Source: CAZRGV01 sp964599655 (GTDB lineage: Bacteria; Planctomycetota; Planctomycetia; Isosphaerales; Isosphaeraceae). From it: a DNA stretch of 64,000 nt. The position numbers and the translations under genes were made by a program. Below, piece by piece: positions 55,727 through 64,000 of the stretch. Position 1 is the first letter of the stretch. Every line of letters begins with the position of its first letter. Below the pieces are notes generated by a model. That model was not told the DNA's origin and did no database searches. It worked only from the letters and a program-made list of their open reading frames with translations. Where the stretch lies: contig CAZRGV010000004.1 in assembly GCA_964599655.1 (NCBI GenBank), positions 1-64,000 of the forward strand, in the 5' to 3' direction.

Positions 55727-55893
55727 GCGAAGGCCCTTTCGAGCGAGGTGGTTGGTCGAGGTCGACCAGCTTCCGGAGATTCCTCGCGCACGATTCCCAC
55801 ATGATGTCCGCCTCGACAAGTCCTCGCAAGCTGCGGGCGATGATCGGCGAGGCGGGCGCCGTTGGATGGAGGCGACGGCCATGCCGGGCACGG

Positions 55894-55923
55894 TTGCCGG
55901 CTGGCGCGGGATTCGGCTACAAT
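55894..55923 (+). promoter_or_regulatory. sigma-70-type promoter of the gcv operon
   Basis: TTGCCG (55894-55899), an 18-nt spacer and TACAAT (55918-55923) lie about 42 bp before the gcvT start. Both hexamers match the consensus at four or more positions. Confidence 0.5.
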
Positions 55924-55965
55924 CTCGACCGTTTCTGACGAAGAATTGACAACCAGGACGGTCCG

Positions 55966-57072
55966 ATGCCTCCCGAGACGCCCCTGCAAACGCCGTTGCA
56001 CGCCTGGCATAAGTCCCACGGCGGTCGACTCGTCGAGTTCGGCGGCTGGTCGATGCCCGTGCAGTATTCCACCATTCTGCAAGAGCACCAGGCGGTTCGC
56101 CAACGGGTTGGGCTGTTCGACATCAGCCACATGGGGCGGATCTGGTTCGAGGGGCCGGATGTGCTGGGCTGGCTTCAGGTTGCGACGACCAACAACGTCG
56201 AGCGTCTGGAACCGGGGCAGATCCAGTACAGCCTGATGGTTAACGATCGCGGCGGCGTGCTCGACGACGTGCTGGTCTACCGCCTGCCCGAAGGCGGGTT
56301 CGCGATGGTTTGCAACGCGTCGAACCGGGAAACCGTGCTCGGGCAACTGGAACGAACGCGAGGCGCGAGGACGGCGTCGCTGGAGGACCGCACGGGGTCG
56401 CTCGCGATGATCGCGGTTCAGGGGCCTTTGGCGCTCGAGACCGTTGTCCGGGTGGTCGAGGGGCCGCTTCCCGCCTTGAATTACTACCATTGCACCGAGG
56501 CGAACCTTGGCGATGGCACCCGGATTCTGGTCAGCCGGACCGGCTATACCGGCGAGGACGGCTTTGAACTGATCGTGCCGGCCGATCGGGCAGAGCCGGT
56601 CTGGACGGCGCTGCTGGAGGCGGGTTCGGAGCATGGAATCTTGCCGTGCGGCCTCGGAGCGCGCGACACGTTGCGGTTCGAGGCGGCCATGCCCCTGTAC
56701 GGGCATGAGCTTTCGGAGGAGATCAATCCCTACGAGGCGGGCGTGGGATGGGCGGTGAAGCTGAGCAAGGGGGATTTCGTCGGGCGCGAAGCGCTTCAGA
56801 CGTTCAAGCGAAGTCCGGGTCGAACGCGCGTGGGTCTCTCGCTGGAAGGAAAGCGGATCGCCCGCCAGGGGGCGACCGTTCTTCGTGGCGATGAGCCCGT
56901 GGGCGTGGTCACCTCGGGCACGTTTGCTCCGACGCTCGGCCAGAGCCTCGCCATGGCGCTGGTGGATCCGACCGCCTCGGGACTGGGAACCGCGTTGACG
57001 GTCGACGTTCGAGGTCACGCCGAAGCGTGCAAGGTGGTTCCTCTGCCCTTCTATCGCCGCGTGAGCGGCTGA
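55966..57072 (+). CDS. gcvT: glycine cleavage system T protein (aminomethyltransferase)
   Basis: The 368-residue product starts MPPETPLQTPLHAWHKSHGG and shows the family motifs VEFGGWSMPVQY, VGLFDISHMGRI, NDRGGVLDDVLVYR, SRTGYTGEDGFELIVP and GLGARDTLRFEAAMPLYGHE, which includes the catalytic arginine-aspartate region. It transfers the methylene group from aminomethyl-GcvH to tetrahydrofolate and releases ammonia. It is the first gene of gcvT-gcvH-gcvPA-gcvPB on the plus strand, preceded by a plausible promoter at 55894-55923. No glycine riboswitch was seen in its leader. Confidence 0.97.
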   Translation: MPPETPLQTPLHAWHKSHGGRLVEFGGWSMPVQYSTILQEHQAVRQRVGLFDISHMGRIWFEGPDVLGWLQVATTNNVERLEPGQIQYSLMVNDRGGVLDDVLVYRLPEGGFAMVCNASNRETVLGQLERTRGARTASLEDRTGSLAMIAVQGPLALETVVRVVEGPLPALNYYHCTEANLGDGTRILVSRTGYTGEDGFELIVPADRAEPVWTALLEAGSEHGILPCGLGARDTLRFEAAMPLYGHELSEEINPYEAGVGWAVKLSKGDFVGREALQTFKRSPGRTRVGLSLEGKRIARQGATVLRGDEPVGVVTSGTFAPTLGQSLAMALVDPTASGLGTALTVDVRGHAEACKVVPLPFYRRVSG

Positions 57073-57178
57073 TCGCGATCGCGAGGAAACGGACGCTCCG
57101 TCCGGCGGACCGTCGCGGTGGGAAGCGAGTCTTTTCTTTCTTTCAAGTCCCCAGTGCTCGAAGGACCCAAAGGTTCCC

Positions 57179-57571
57179 ATGATCGACGAGAAGAGCCTGA
57201 AATACACGCCGACGCATGAGTGGGTTCAGAAGGAAGGCGACGTGGCGACCGTGGGCATCTCGCGGTTCGCCGTCGATCAACTGACGGACCTGATTCTCAT
57301 CGACCTGCCGGCGGTCGGCACCAAGGTGGAGGCCGGCAAGAGCTTCGGAGAAATCGAGAGCGTCAAGGCGGTGAGCGACCTGTACGCGCCGGTGTCGGGC
57401 GAGGTCGTTGAGGTCAACGCCGACGTGGCGGGCAACGTCCAGATTCTGGCCGACGACCCGTACGAGAAGGGCTGGCTGCTGAAGATCCGGCTGGCCGACC
57501 CGGGAGCCGACCTCTCGGGACTGCTCGACTACGAGAGCTACCAGAAGAAAACCGCCGAATCGTCGCACTGA
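57179..57571 (+). CDS. gcvH: glycine cleavage system H protein
   Basis: The 130-residue product has the lipoyl-domain signature GEIESVKAVSDLYAPVSGEV, with the lipoylated lysine at residue 63. It carries the aminomethyl group between P, T and L proteins through its lipoyl arm. It lies 106 nt after gcvT. The lipoate-transferase-like gene after gcvPB probably attaches its octanoyl or lipoyl group. Confidence 0.97.
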   Translation: MIDEKSLKYTPTHEWVQKEGDVATVGISRFAVDQLTDLILIDLPAVGTKVEAGKSFGEIESVKAVSDLYAPVSGEVVEVNADVAGNVQILADDPYEKGWLLKIRLADPGADLSGLLDYESYQKKTAESSH

Positions 57572-57650
57572 TCGCGTTGCGCGTTCGAATCGACAAACGA
57601 AGCAACTGGCCTGGGAACCTCCCGGGTGTTGTCCTAGAGTACTGAGGAGC

Positions 57651-57681
57651 GGAGGGACCTCCCGCGCCCCGGGGGCCCTCC
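57651..57681 (+). other. GC-rich hairpin between gcvH and gcvPA
   Basis: GGAGGG (57651-57656) pairs with CCCTCC (57676-57681) around a GC-rich loop that can fold further (CCCC/GGGG). It may moderate relative expression of H and P proteins; this is inference. Confidence 0.3.
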
Positions 57682-57731
57682 CAGCCGGTCGCCGCCGCCG
57701 GCCGAATCGTTCTTTGGCATGGGTTTTCCGA

Positions 57732-59084
57732 ATGGCCTACATCCTCAACACGACGGACGACGTGCGCGAAATGCTCGAGGCGATTGGCCTCGATTCGCTC
57801 GATCAATTGTTTGACATGATTCCGCCGGAGTACCGGCTCAACAGGCCCCTGGCGGTGCCCGAGGCACTCCCGGAGCTCGCGTTGACCTCGCACATGGTCG
57901 CCCTGGCGTCGAAGAACGAGGGGGCCGACCGCAAGATCTGCTTCCTGGGCGGCGGCGCCTACGACCACTTCGTGCCGGCCGTGGTCGACCACCTCGCGTC
58001 GCGAGGCGAGTTCTACACGGCATACACGCCCTACCAGGCCGAGGCCAGCCAGGGAACCCTTCAAGCGACGTTCGAATATCAGACTCTCGTCACCCAGTTG
58101 ACGGGTCTGGACGTCTCCAACGCCAGCCTTTACGACGGCGGCTCGGCGGTGGCCGAGGCCGTGTTGATGGCCCTGACGATCACGAAATGCCACGGGCGGG
58201 TGGTCGTGGCCGGTTCGTTGCATCCGGAATATCGCCAGGTCTTGAAGACCTACATGGCGAACCTCGAGCCCGAGATCGTCACGGTTCCGGCCGAAGAGGG
58301 GCGGGTCGAGCCGAACGCGATCGCGTCGGCCGTGAACGACCAAACGGCGGCCGTCGTGTTGCAATATCCCAACGTCTTCGGGCAGCTTGAGGACATCAGC
58401 GCACTCGTGGAAACAGCCCACCAGCAAGGGGCCCTGGCGATCGTGAGCGTCGACCCGATCAGCCTCGGCCTGCTGCGACGGCCCGGCTCGTACGGCGCCG
58501 ACATCGTGGTGGCCGAGGGGCAGTCACTGGGCAATGCCCTGGCCTTCGGCGGACCCTACCTGGGAATCATGGCCTGCCGGGACGAGTACGTGCGGAAGAT
58601 GCCGGGCCGGATCGTCGGCCAGACGACTGATCGCCATGGCAAGCGCTGCTGGGTCCTGACGCTCCAGACGCGAGAACAGCATATCCGCCGCGAGAAGGCC
58701 ACATCAAACATTTGTACGAATCAAGGACTGCTGGCGCTCCGCGCGAGCATCTACCTCGCGGCGATGGGGCCGAAGGGATTGCGGCAGGTCGCCGAGCTCT
58801 CGACCCGCAAGGCCCACTACGCCGCCGAGCAACTGGCGAAGGTCGCCGGGCTGTCACTGGCGTTCAACGGACCGTTCTTCAAGGAGTTCGTGGTTCGCTG
58901 CGTTAAGGACCCCTCGAAGGTGCTGGCCGAGGTCGGCCGCCAAGGCTACCACGGCGGGATCGCGCTGGGGCGCTGGTATCCCGACCTGAAGGACGGGATC
59001 CTCATCGCCGTGACCGAGTCGCGAACGAAGGCGGAAATCGACGGGCTGGCGGAGGCGTACCGGCTGGCGGTTTCGAGCGTCTGA
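57732..59084 (+). CDS. gcvPA: glycine dehydrogenase (decarboxylating) subunit 1
   Basis: The 450-residue product matches the first half of split P protein. Motifs include FLGGGAYDHFVPAVVDHL, EFYTAYTPYQAEASQGTLQ, NASLYDGGSAVAEAVLMA and GGPYLGIMACRDEYVRKMPG. The fold is a PLP-enzyme type I domain that pairs with GcvPB, which supplies the PLP lysine. The ATG at 57732 (MAYILNTTDDVREML) was chosen over an in-frame start at 57714. The heterodimer decarboxylates glycine and loads the aminomethyl group on GcvH. Confidence 0.97.
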   Translation: MAYILNTTDDVREMLEAIGLDSLDQLFDMIPPEYRLNRPLAVPEALPELALTSHMVALASKNEGADRKICFLGGGAYDHFVPAVVDHLASRGEFYTAYTPYQAEASQGTLQATFEYQTLVTQLTGLDVSNASLYDGGSAVAEAVLMALTITKCHGRVVVAGSLHPEYRQVLKTYMANLEPEIVTVPAEEGRVEPNAIASAVNDQTAAVVLQYPNVFGQLEDISALVETAHQQGALAIVSVDPISLGLLRRPGSYGADIVVAEGQSLGNALAFGGPYLGIMACRDEYVRKMPGRIVGQTTDRHGKRCWVLTLQTREQHIRREKATSNICTNQGLLALRASIYLAAMGPKGLRQVAELSTRKAHYAAEQLAKVAGLSLAFNGPFFKEFVVRCVKDPSKVLAEVGRQGYHGGIALGRWYPDLKDGILIAVTESRTKAEIDGLAEAYRLAVSSV

Positions 59085-59227
59085 TCGGCCTCGTTTCCGA
59101 CTCGGTGTTCGAACGTCCCGGTCGCGGCTCTCCAGGTTGGCGACGGTCTAAAAGTCAGGATATTTGATCATTTCGATAAGATTCATCGGGTATCGCCCGG
59201 CCCTTTGTGACAGGTTTTCCATCGACC

Positions 59228-60694
59228 ATGTACAAGCTCGACCCGCCCGCACTGCTGTTCGAGACGAGTCGTCCTGGCCGTTCGACGTTCCTGTTGCCCG
59301 GTTCCGACGTGCCCGAGCGGCCGCTCGACGCCTTGATTCCGGCAACGCACCTGGCGGCCACGCCCCCGCCATTGCCCGAGCTGGGGGAACTCGACGTCGT
59401 CCGGCATTACACGAACCTCTCGGCGTCGAACATGGCCATCGACGCGAATTTTTATCCCCTCGGGTCGTGCACGATGAAGTACAACCCGAAGCGGAACGAA
59501 CGGCTCGCCAGCCTGCCCGGAATGGCAAGCCTGCATCCCTACCAGGATGAGAGCACGCTTCAGGGAATGCTGGAGCTTCTTCACGAGGTCCAGGCGTTCC
59601 TGGCCGAGATTGCCGGCCTGCACGCGGTGAGCCTTCAACCAGCGGCCGGCGCGCAGGGGGAACTGAGCGCCTTGCTCGTCGCGGCGGCCTATTTCCGCGA
59701 TCAAGGCCAGGCGCGCGCCAAGGTGCTCATTCCGGATAGCGCGCACGGCACGAACCCGGCCTCGGCGCATCTCGCGGGGTTCGACGCGATCACCGTCAAG
59801 AGCAACGACAAGGGGCTTGTCGACCTCGACGACTTCAAGGCCAAACTCGACGACCAGACGGCCGTGTTCATGATCACCAACCCGAACACGGTTGGTTTAT
59901 TCGACCCGCAGGTGGGAGAAATCGCCCGGCTGCTCCACGATCGCGGGGCCCTGCTCTACCTCGACGGGGCGAACATGAACGCGATTCTCGGCGTCGTGCG
60001 GCCCGGCGACATGGGCGTCGACCTGATGCACTACAACCCGCACAAGACGTTCTCCGGACCACACGGCGGCGGCGGACCGGGCGCCGGTCCCATCGCCGTT
60101 CGAGAACACCTGGCCCCCTACTTGCCCGCGCCTCTGGTCGCGAAGAACGACGACGGAACCTATCGGCTCGATCACGACCGGCCAAAGTCGATCGGGCGTG
60201 TCCGCGCGTTCTTCGGCAACGTCGGCGTGCTCGTTCGAGCCTACTGCTACATCCGGAGCCAGGGCCCCGATGGTCTGAAGAGCGTCGCGGAAAACGCAGT
60301 TCTGAATGCAAACTATTTAATGTCTTTGGTTCGTGATGCGTATCCCGTGCCGTTCGGCGACCGCTGCATGCACGAGTTCGTGGCGTCGGCACGGACGATG
60401 GCCAGGGACCGAGGGGTGCGGGCGATGGACGTGGCCAAGCGCCTCATCGATCATAATTTCCACGCACCAACGGTTTACTTCCCCTTGATCGTCCCCGAAG
60501 CCCTGATGATCGAGCCGACCGAAACCGAAAGCCGGGAAACGCTCGAACGGTTCGCGGACGTGATGCGGAAAATCGCGGAGGAAGACCCTCAACTCCTGCA
60601 CGAGGCCCCCTCGACAACGCCGATCAGCCGGCCGGATGAAGTCGCCGCCGCCCGCACGCCGATCCTCCGTTGGACGCCCGACGCGGCCTCGTGA
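59228..60694 (+). CDS. gcvPB: glycine dehydrogenase (decarboxylating) subunit 2
   Basis: The 488-residue product carries the PLP-lysine motif MHYNPHKTFSGPHGGGGPG together with DANFYPLGSCTMKYNPK, IPDSAHGTNPASAHLAGF and YLDGANMNAILGVVRPGDMG. The ATG at 59228 is preferred to an in-frame start at 59207. It is the catalytic partner of GcvPA, separated by 143 nt. A cluster of A/T-ending codons around 60300-60325 (NANYLMSLV) is unlike the rest of the gene. Confidence 0.97.
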   Translation: MYKLDPPALLFETSRPGRSTFLLPGSDVPERPLDALIPATHLAATPPPLPELGELDVVRHYTNLSASNMAIDANFYPLGSCTMKYNPKRNERLASLPGMASLHPYQDESTLQGMLELLHEVQAFLAEIAGLHAVSLQPAAGAQGELSALLVAAAYFRDQGQARAKVLIPDSAHGTNPASAHLAGFDAITVKSNDKGLVDLDDFKAKLDDQTAVFMITNPNTVGLFDPQVGEIARLLHDRGALLYLDGANMNAILGVVRPGDMGVDLMHYNPHKTFSGPHGGGGPGAGPIAVREHLAPYLPAPLVAKNDDGTYRLDHDRPKSIGRVRAFFGNVGVLVRAYCYIRSQGPDGLKSVAENAVLNANYLMSLVRDAYPVPFGDRCMHEFVASARTMARDRGVRAMDVAKRLIDHNFHAPTVYFPLIVPEALMIEPTETESRETLERFADVMRKIAEEDPQLLHEAPSTTPISRPDEVAAARTPILRWTPDAAS

Positions 60695-60856
60695 CGAGGG
60701 ATGGCCTTCGTCCTCCCCGGCTCCCTAGAATGCCTGAGGAAACCGCAACCAATGTTCCGGAATGAGGCCGGACGCGCGATCGTGGCTGCCGGCCTGGCGT
60801 GAACCCCAACGTCGCGCGCCGGGCCTGCCCCCCCCCTCAGAAGCCATCAAGCTGTC

Positions 60857-61603
60857 ATGGATTGTTGCATCTTACCGCATTCGATTTCCGACGGCCCGGG
60901 CAACATGGCGCTCGACCAGGCGCTGCTCGAAGCCGTCGATGCGGAGCCGCAGTCCGCGTATTTTCGGACCTACGGCTGGCGAGAGCCGACGCTGAGCCTC
61001 GGCTACTTTCAGAAGTTGGCCGAGGTCGAGGCCGATCCCCGCTGGCGAGGTGTCCCGATCGTGCGACGGCCGAGCGGTGGCGGCGCGCTCTGGCACCACC
61101 ACGAGTTGACCTATGCGCTGGTCGTGCCAAGAATCCATCGGAACGCTCGACGCGCCTCGGACCTGTACCGAGCCGTGCACGCGGCGATCGCCTCGTTGCT
61201 GGCGGAGTGCGGTTTCGAGGCGGCTCGGCGAGGCCAGCGTCCCCACGAGGACGATCCATCCGTCCGTCCCTTTTTATGCTTTACCGATCGCGATCCGGAA
61301 GATATTCTGACCGAAGGCATGAAGATTGTGGGAAGCGCCCAGCGACGACGGCCTCGGGCGGTCCTTCAGCATGGCTCCCTTCTCCTGGCTCGCTCGGATC
61401 GAACCCCCGAGTTGCCCGGTCTGGTCGACCTTGCCGGACCCCGTGCGGCCGAACTTCCCTGGCCCTCCCTCTTTCGAGAGCGGATTGCTCAGGCCCTGGA
61501 CCTGGTTCCTCGCGACGCGAACTGGACGCCCTCTCACCAGGAGTCCGCCCGAATGTTGAGGTGCCAGGTCTATCAAAGTCCGTCGTGGACCCGACGCCGA
61601 TGA
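60857..61603 (+). CDS. LipM/LplA-family octanoyl or lipoyl protein transferase
   Basis: The 248-residue product is a biotin/lipoate A/B protein ligase fold. Motifs are RRPSGGGALWHHHELTYALV and MKIVGSAQRRRPRAVLQHGSL, with the acyl-binding lysine at 156. Cys141 in PFLCFTDRDPEDI stands where LipM-type octanoyltransferases have their catalytic cysteine (C150 in Bacillus subtilis), so octanoyl transfer from acyl carrier protein to GcvH is more likely than ATP-dependent lipoate ligation. It lies 162 nt after gcvPB, which fits a dedicated cofactor loader for the glycine cleavage system. Confidence 0.88.
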   Translation: MDCCILPHSISDGPGNMALDQALLEAVDAEPQSAYFRTYGWREPTLSLGYFQKLAEVEADPRWRGVPIVRRPSGGGALWHHHELTYALVVPRIHRNARRASDLYRAVHAAIASLLAECGFEAARRGQRPHEDDPSVRPFLCFTDRDPEDILTEGMKIVGSAQRRRPRAVLQHGSLLLARSDRTPELPGLVDLAGPRAAELPWPSLFRERIAQALDLVPRDANWTPSHQESARMLRCQVYQSPSWTRRR

Positions 61604-61921
61604 GACGAATCCCACGTGATCGAGGATCTTCGACTCATCCACGGGTTCATCTCGGACCGATCATCAAGGATGAACCGTTTCTCTACCATCCCTCAATGGA
61701 CCAGTCGCTGTCTCGCGCCGACTTTTTCCGACAATCGTCGGGATCACCCTGTTGCCGGCAATCGTTGGCGGTTATAGTGAATGCATCACGGCGACGGACA
61801 AACCCGCACGACGTGACTCAATTCTCCTCTCCACGAGTCCGGTCTCGGTTCGTCCGTCCCAGGGCGAGTTCGAATCTACCTCAGGGCGTGCTGCCGCGCC
61901 CACCAGAACGGGGCGGTACTC
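61604..61921. other. 318-bp intergenic region with a weak promoter candidate
   Basis: TTGCCG (61752-61757) and TATAGT (61773-61778) are separated by 15 nt, short of the ideal 17. They could drive the FHA gene. No gene or hairpin was recognised otherwise. Confidence 0.35.
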
Positions 61922-62842
61922 ATGTTGAAAGTCCTCCTGATTGTCGTCCAGGGAAAGCCGGAAGGGAAAACGATTCCCATCACGGGCCCCGTGTTCCGAA
62001 TCGGTCGTGGCGACGATTGCCACCTCAAGCCCAACAGCGAGGAAGTCAGCCGCAAACATGTTGAGATCCAGATTGGTGAGTCGTCCGTGATCGTCCGCGA
62101 TCTGGGCAGCCGTAACGGAACCCGCGTCAACGGCAAGCTTCTCACCGCGCCTCATACGCTCAAGAGCGGCGAACTTCTTCAGATCGGTCCCCTAACCTTC
62201 GCGGTGGCGATTCAGGGCGTTCCGTCCGGCAAGGCCGAGGCGACCTCGGGCACGCCGGCCACTGCGGCCGCCACGGCCTCCCTGGATGACGTTCCGCCAA
62301 ACCAGATCGACGCCTGGCTCGTGTCCGATTACGCCCATCCTACGCCCGACCGGCCCTCCGGCGTCTATGACGGCGAGACCCTCACCATCGACGCCTACAA
62401 GGAGAACGTTCAGAGCAAGCCGGAGGCCGCCTCACCGGCCAAGGCCGCCCCGCCGGCCAAGGAGGTCGCGCGAGCCAAGCCAGAAACCCCGGCTCCGGCC
62501 CCCGCACCGAAACCGGCACCGGCCCAAACCGAGGATCGCGTCCCCGATTCCGCCTCCCTGTTCGAACGGCACCTCGAAGGAATCGAACCGCTCGCCGAGG
62601 GCGCCGGTGACGCGCCGCCGGTCGTCCAGGCCGAGGACGCCGACGAGACGGACGAAGACAGGGCCGCTGAAGAGGAGATGGCCGAAGAACTGATCGACGA
62701 GAACAACCCGTTCTACGCCGCGAAGAAGGCCGCTTCGTCGGAGGCGGAGTCGACGAGCAAGGCAACGGTGTACAAGGATACGAGCGACGCGGCCACCGAC
62801 ATCTTGCGAAAGATGCTCGATCGCCGTCGCGCGTCGCGTTGA
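61922..62842 (+). CDS. FHA-domain protein with acidic, alanine/proline-rich tail
   Basis: The 306-residue product has an N-terminal forkhead-associated domain (about residues 20-90): FRIGRGDDCHLKP, EEVSRKHVEIQIG, VRDLGSRNGTRVNG. This binds phosphothreonine peptides. The central region (about 165-215) is low-complexity Ala/Pro/Lys, then an acidic stretch (EDADETDEDRAAEEEMAEE) and a helical end. It is cytoplasmic and probably a scaffold in Ser/Thr-kinase signalling; the partner kinase is not in the window. The MoxR gene follows 170 nt later. Confidence 0.88.
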   Translation: MLKVLLIVVQGKPEGKTIPITGPVFRIGRGDDCHLKPNSEEVSRKHVEIQIGESSVIVRDLGSRNGTRVNGKLLTAPHTLKSGELLQIGPLTFAVAIQGVPSGKAEATSGTPATAAATASLDDVPPNQIDAWLVSDYAHPTPDRPSGVYDGETLTIDAYKENVQSKPEAASPAKAAPPAKEVARAKPETPAPAPAPKPAPAQTEDRVPDSASLFERHLEGIEPLAEGAGDAPPVVQAEDADETDEDRAAEEEMAEELIDENNPFYAAKKAASSEAESTSKATVYKDTSDAATDILRKMLDRRRASR

Positions 62843-62878
62843 GGCACTGAGTCGAAGATTGTCCATGTGAGCCGTTCA

Positions 62879-62940
62879 GGGCGGATCAGGGATCAATTCC
62901 CCCCGGATCTCTCCGCCCTCACGACCGCGACGGAGGGCGG
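62879..62940 (+). promoter_or_regulatory. two mutually exclusive hairpins upstream of moxR
   Basis: The segment TCCGCCCTC (62912-62920) can pair either with GGGCGGA upstream (62879-62885, 7 bp) or with GAGGGCGG downstream (62933-62940, 8 bp). Such competing arms can act as an attenuator or terminator/anti-terminator. No ligand motif is recognised, and it could be chance in GC-rich DNA. Confidence 0.3.
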
Positions 62941-63011
62941 GAACACCGGATTTGATTGGCTTGGTCGCGCTCGCCCGGTTCTTCGAGCCCCTGCCGGGAT
63001 AACGTCCACTC

Positions 63012-64000
63012 ATGCCCGCCGCCGACTCGCAGTCCACCTCGGAATCCGCACTGAACTCCTTGATCGCGCGGCTGGAAGCCTCGGTGGTCGGCCAGCGACC
63101 GTTGCTGGAGCGGCTGGTGATCGCGCTGCTGGCGGGCGGTCATGTACTCATCGAAGGGGTTCCCGGCCTGGCCAAGACCCGAGCGGTGCGCGCCCTGGCT
63201 CGTGCCCTGGACCTTCCCTTTCGACGAATCCAGTTCACGCCCGATCTTCTCCCGGCCGACCTGACCGGCACGCAGGTGTACCACCCGGCGACCGGCACGT
63301 TCGACGCGAGGCCCGGCCCGATCGTCACCAGCGTCCTGCTGGCCGACGAGATCAACCGGGCGCCGGCCNNNNNNNNNNNNNNNNNNNNNNNNNNNNNNNN
63401 NNNNNNNNNNNNNNNNNNNNNNNNNNNNNNNNNNNNNNNNNNNNNNNNNNNNNNNNNNNNNNNNNNNNNNNNNNNNCGCAAAACCCGATCGAGCACGAGG
63501 GCCCCTATCCGCCCCCCGAGGCGCAGCTCGACCGGTTTCTCATGAAGCTCCAAGTCGGTTATCCCGACCGCGAGGCCGAACTGGCGATGATCGACCTACC
63601 GGGCGTGGCGGAGACGTCTGTGGAGGCCGAGTCCCCACCTCTGTTCGGCCCCGCCGAGGTTCGGGAATTCCGCGCCCAGGCCGCCGCGGTCCGCCTGGCG
63701 CCTCCGATCAAGGAATACGTGGTCGACCTGATCCGGGCCACCCGCGATCCCGAAGGCTACGGGTTGGGCCTGGCCCCGTTGATCGAACTGGGCGCCAGCC
63801 CGAGGGCGACCTTGGCCCTGGTCCGATCGGCCCAGGCGCACGCGATGCTTTCGGGACGTGACTACGTGACGCCCCACGATGTGAAGGTGCTGGCCCGCGA
63901 CGTGCTCCGGCACCGGATCATCGTGAGCTTCGAGGCGGACGCGGAAGGGCTTTCGGCCGACGACCTCCTCGGCCGGATTCTCGATCACATCCGGGTTCCT
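63012..64000 (+). CDS. MoxR family AAA ATPase (partial, assembly gap inside)
   Basis: The N-terminal part has Walker A as GVPGLAKTRAV, FRRIQFTPDLLPADLTGTQV and ADEINRAPA. After the gap come QNPIEHEGPYPPPEAQLDRF and the C-terminal helical lid with RDYVTPHDVKVLARDVLRHR. The gene continues past position 64000. The 108-N run (63369-63476) replaces about 34 residues between the Walker B region and sensor 1, but the frames on both sides disagree, so the gap is wrong by one or two bases modulo 3. MoxR ATPases act as chaperones for metal-centre or membrane proteins, often with a von Willebrand A protein gene downstream. Confidence 0.92.
63369..63476. other. assembly gap (108 N) inside moxR-like gene
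   Basis: Codons start at positions congruent to 0 modulo 3 before the gap and to 2 after it, so the true gap is not a multiple of three. Confidence 0.95.

Noticed and set aside
55727..55965. Glycine riboswitch upstream of gcvT
   Set aside because: The conserved glycine aptamer core was not found, and the likely promoter lies only about 40 bp before the start codon.
1..64000. tRNA, rRNA, CRISPR arrays, insertion sequences, phage genes
   Set aside because: Looked for repeats, transposase motifs and tRNA-like cloverleaf signatures; none was convincing.

Overview
The window looks like a draft or metagenome-assembled contig from a GC-rich planctomycete, most like the Isosphaeraceae. The grounds are three PVC-type secreted dehydrogenase/HEAT/CxxCH haem proteins, four secreted sulfatases with a formylglycine-generating enzyme, planctomycete-type hypothetical proteins, strong G/C third-position bias, and six short runs of N that all fall inside genes. 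No rRNA, tRNA, CRISPR array, transposase or integrase was recognised.

Layout. 0.1-6.2 kb: a secreted beta-propeller protein, a PhoD-like phosphatase and convergent htpG, with a perfect 20-bp hairpin between the last two. 7.2-13.0 kb: a one-strand cluster of two universal stress proteins, a Ca2+/cation exchanger and a SERCA-like P-type ATPase; two tandem 14-bp palindromes lie between the stress genes. 13.0-19.3 kb: M32 carboxypeptidase, a circularly permuted ATP-grasp protein, an S9 peptidase and an unknown protein. 19.6-26.3 kb: PVC haem protein, gamma-glutamyltransferase and D-aminoacylase in series. 26.4-33.0 kb (minus): FGE, three sulfatases and a TrmH methyltransferase. 33.3-41.1 kb (plus): two PVC haem proteins and two overlapping amidohydrolase-family genes. 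41.1-44.8 kb (minus): a fourth sulfatase, then MlaD-like and MlaE-like lipid-transport genes without an ATPase gene.

44.98-45.53 kb: a small exported thioredoxin-like gene interrupted by one in-frame TGA exactly where the second cysteine of a CxxC motif would sit (Cys-Tyr-Arg-TGA). A hairpin with bacterial SECIS geometry follows it. This is the best candidate for something new: a selenoprotein.

45.7-52.9 kb: rhomboid protease, a degenerate Ldh2-family protein, a hypothetical protein, a beta-CASP nuclease, a MazG-like pyrophosphohydrolase, and a TadE/TadG-like pair with a secreted protein. 53.0-55.7 kb: trpA and trpB (trpB has an apparent 14-nt deletion and an N gap) and a small membrane protein. 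56.0-61.6 kb: a glycine cleavage operon gcvT-gcvH-gcvPA-gcvPB followed by a LipM-like octanoyl/lipoyl transferase that probably serves GcvH. 61.9 kb to the end: an FHA-domain protein and a MoxR ATPase that runs off the window.

How the genes work together: the sulfatase/FGE block and the PVC haem proteins suggest degradation of sulfated polysaccharides and oxidation of sugars in the periplasm. The GGT/D-aminoacylase block suggests scavenging of peptides or wall fragments. The gcv block is a self-contained glycine-oxidation unit with its own cofactor loader.
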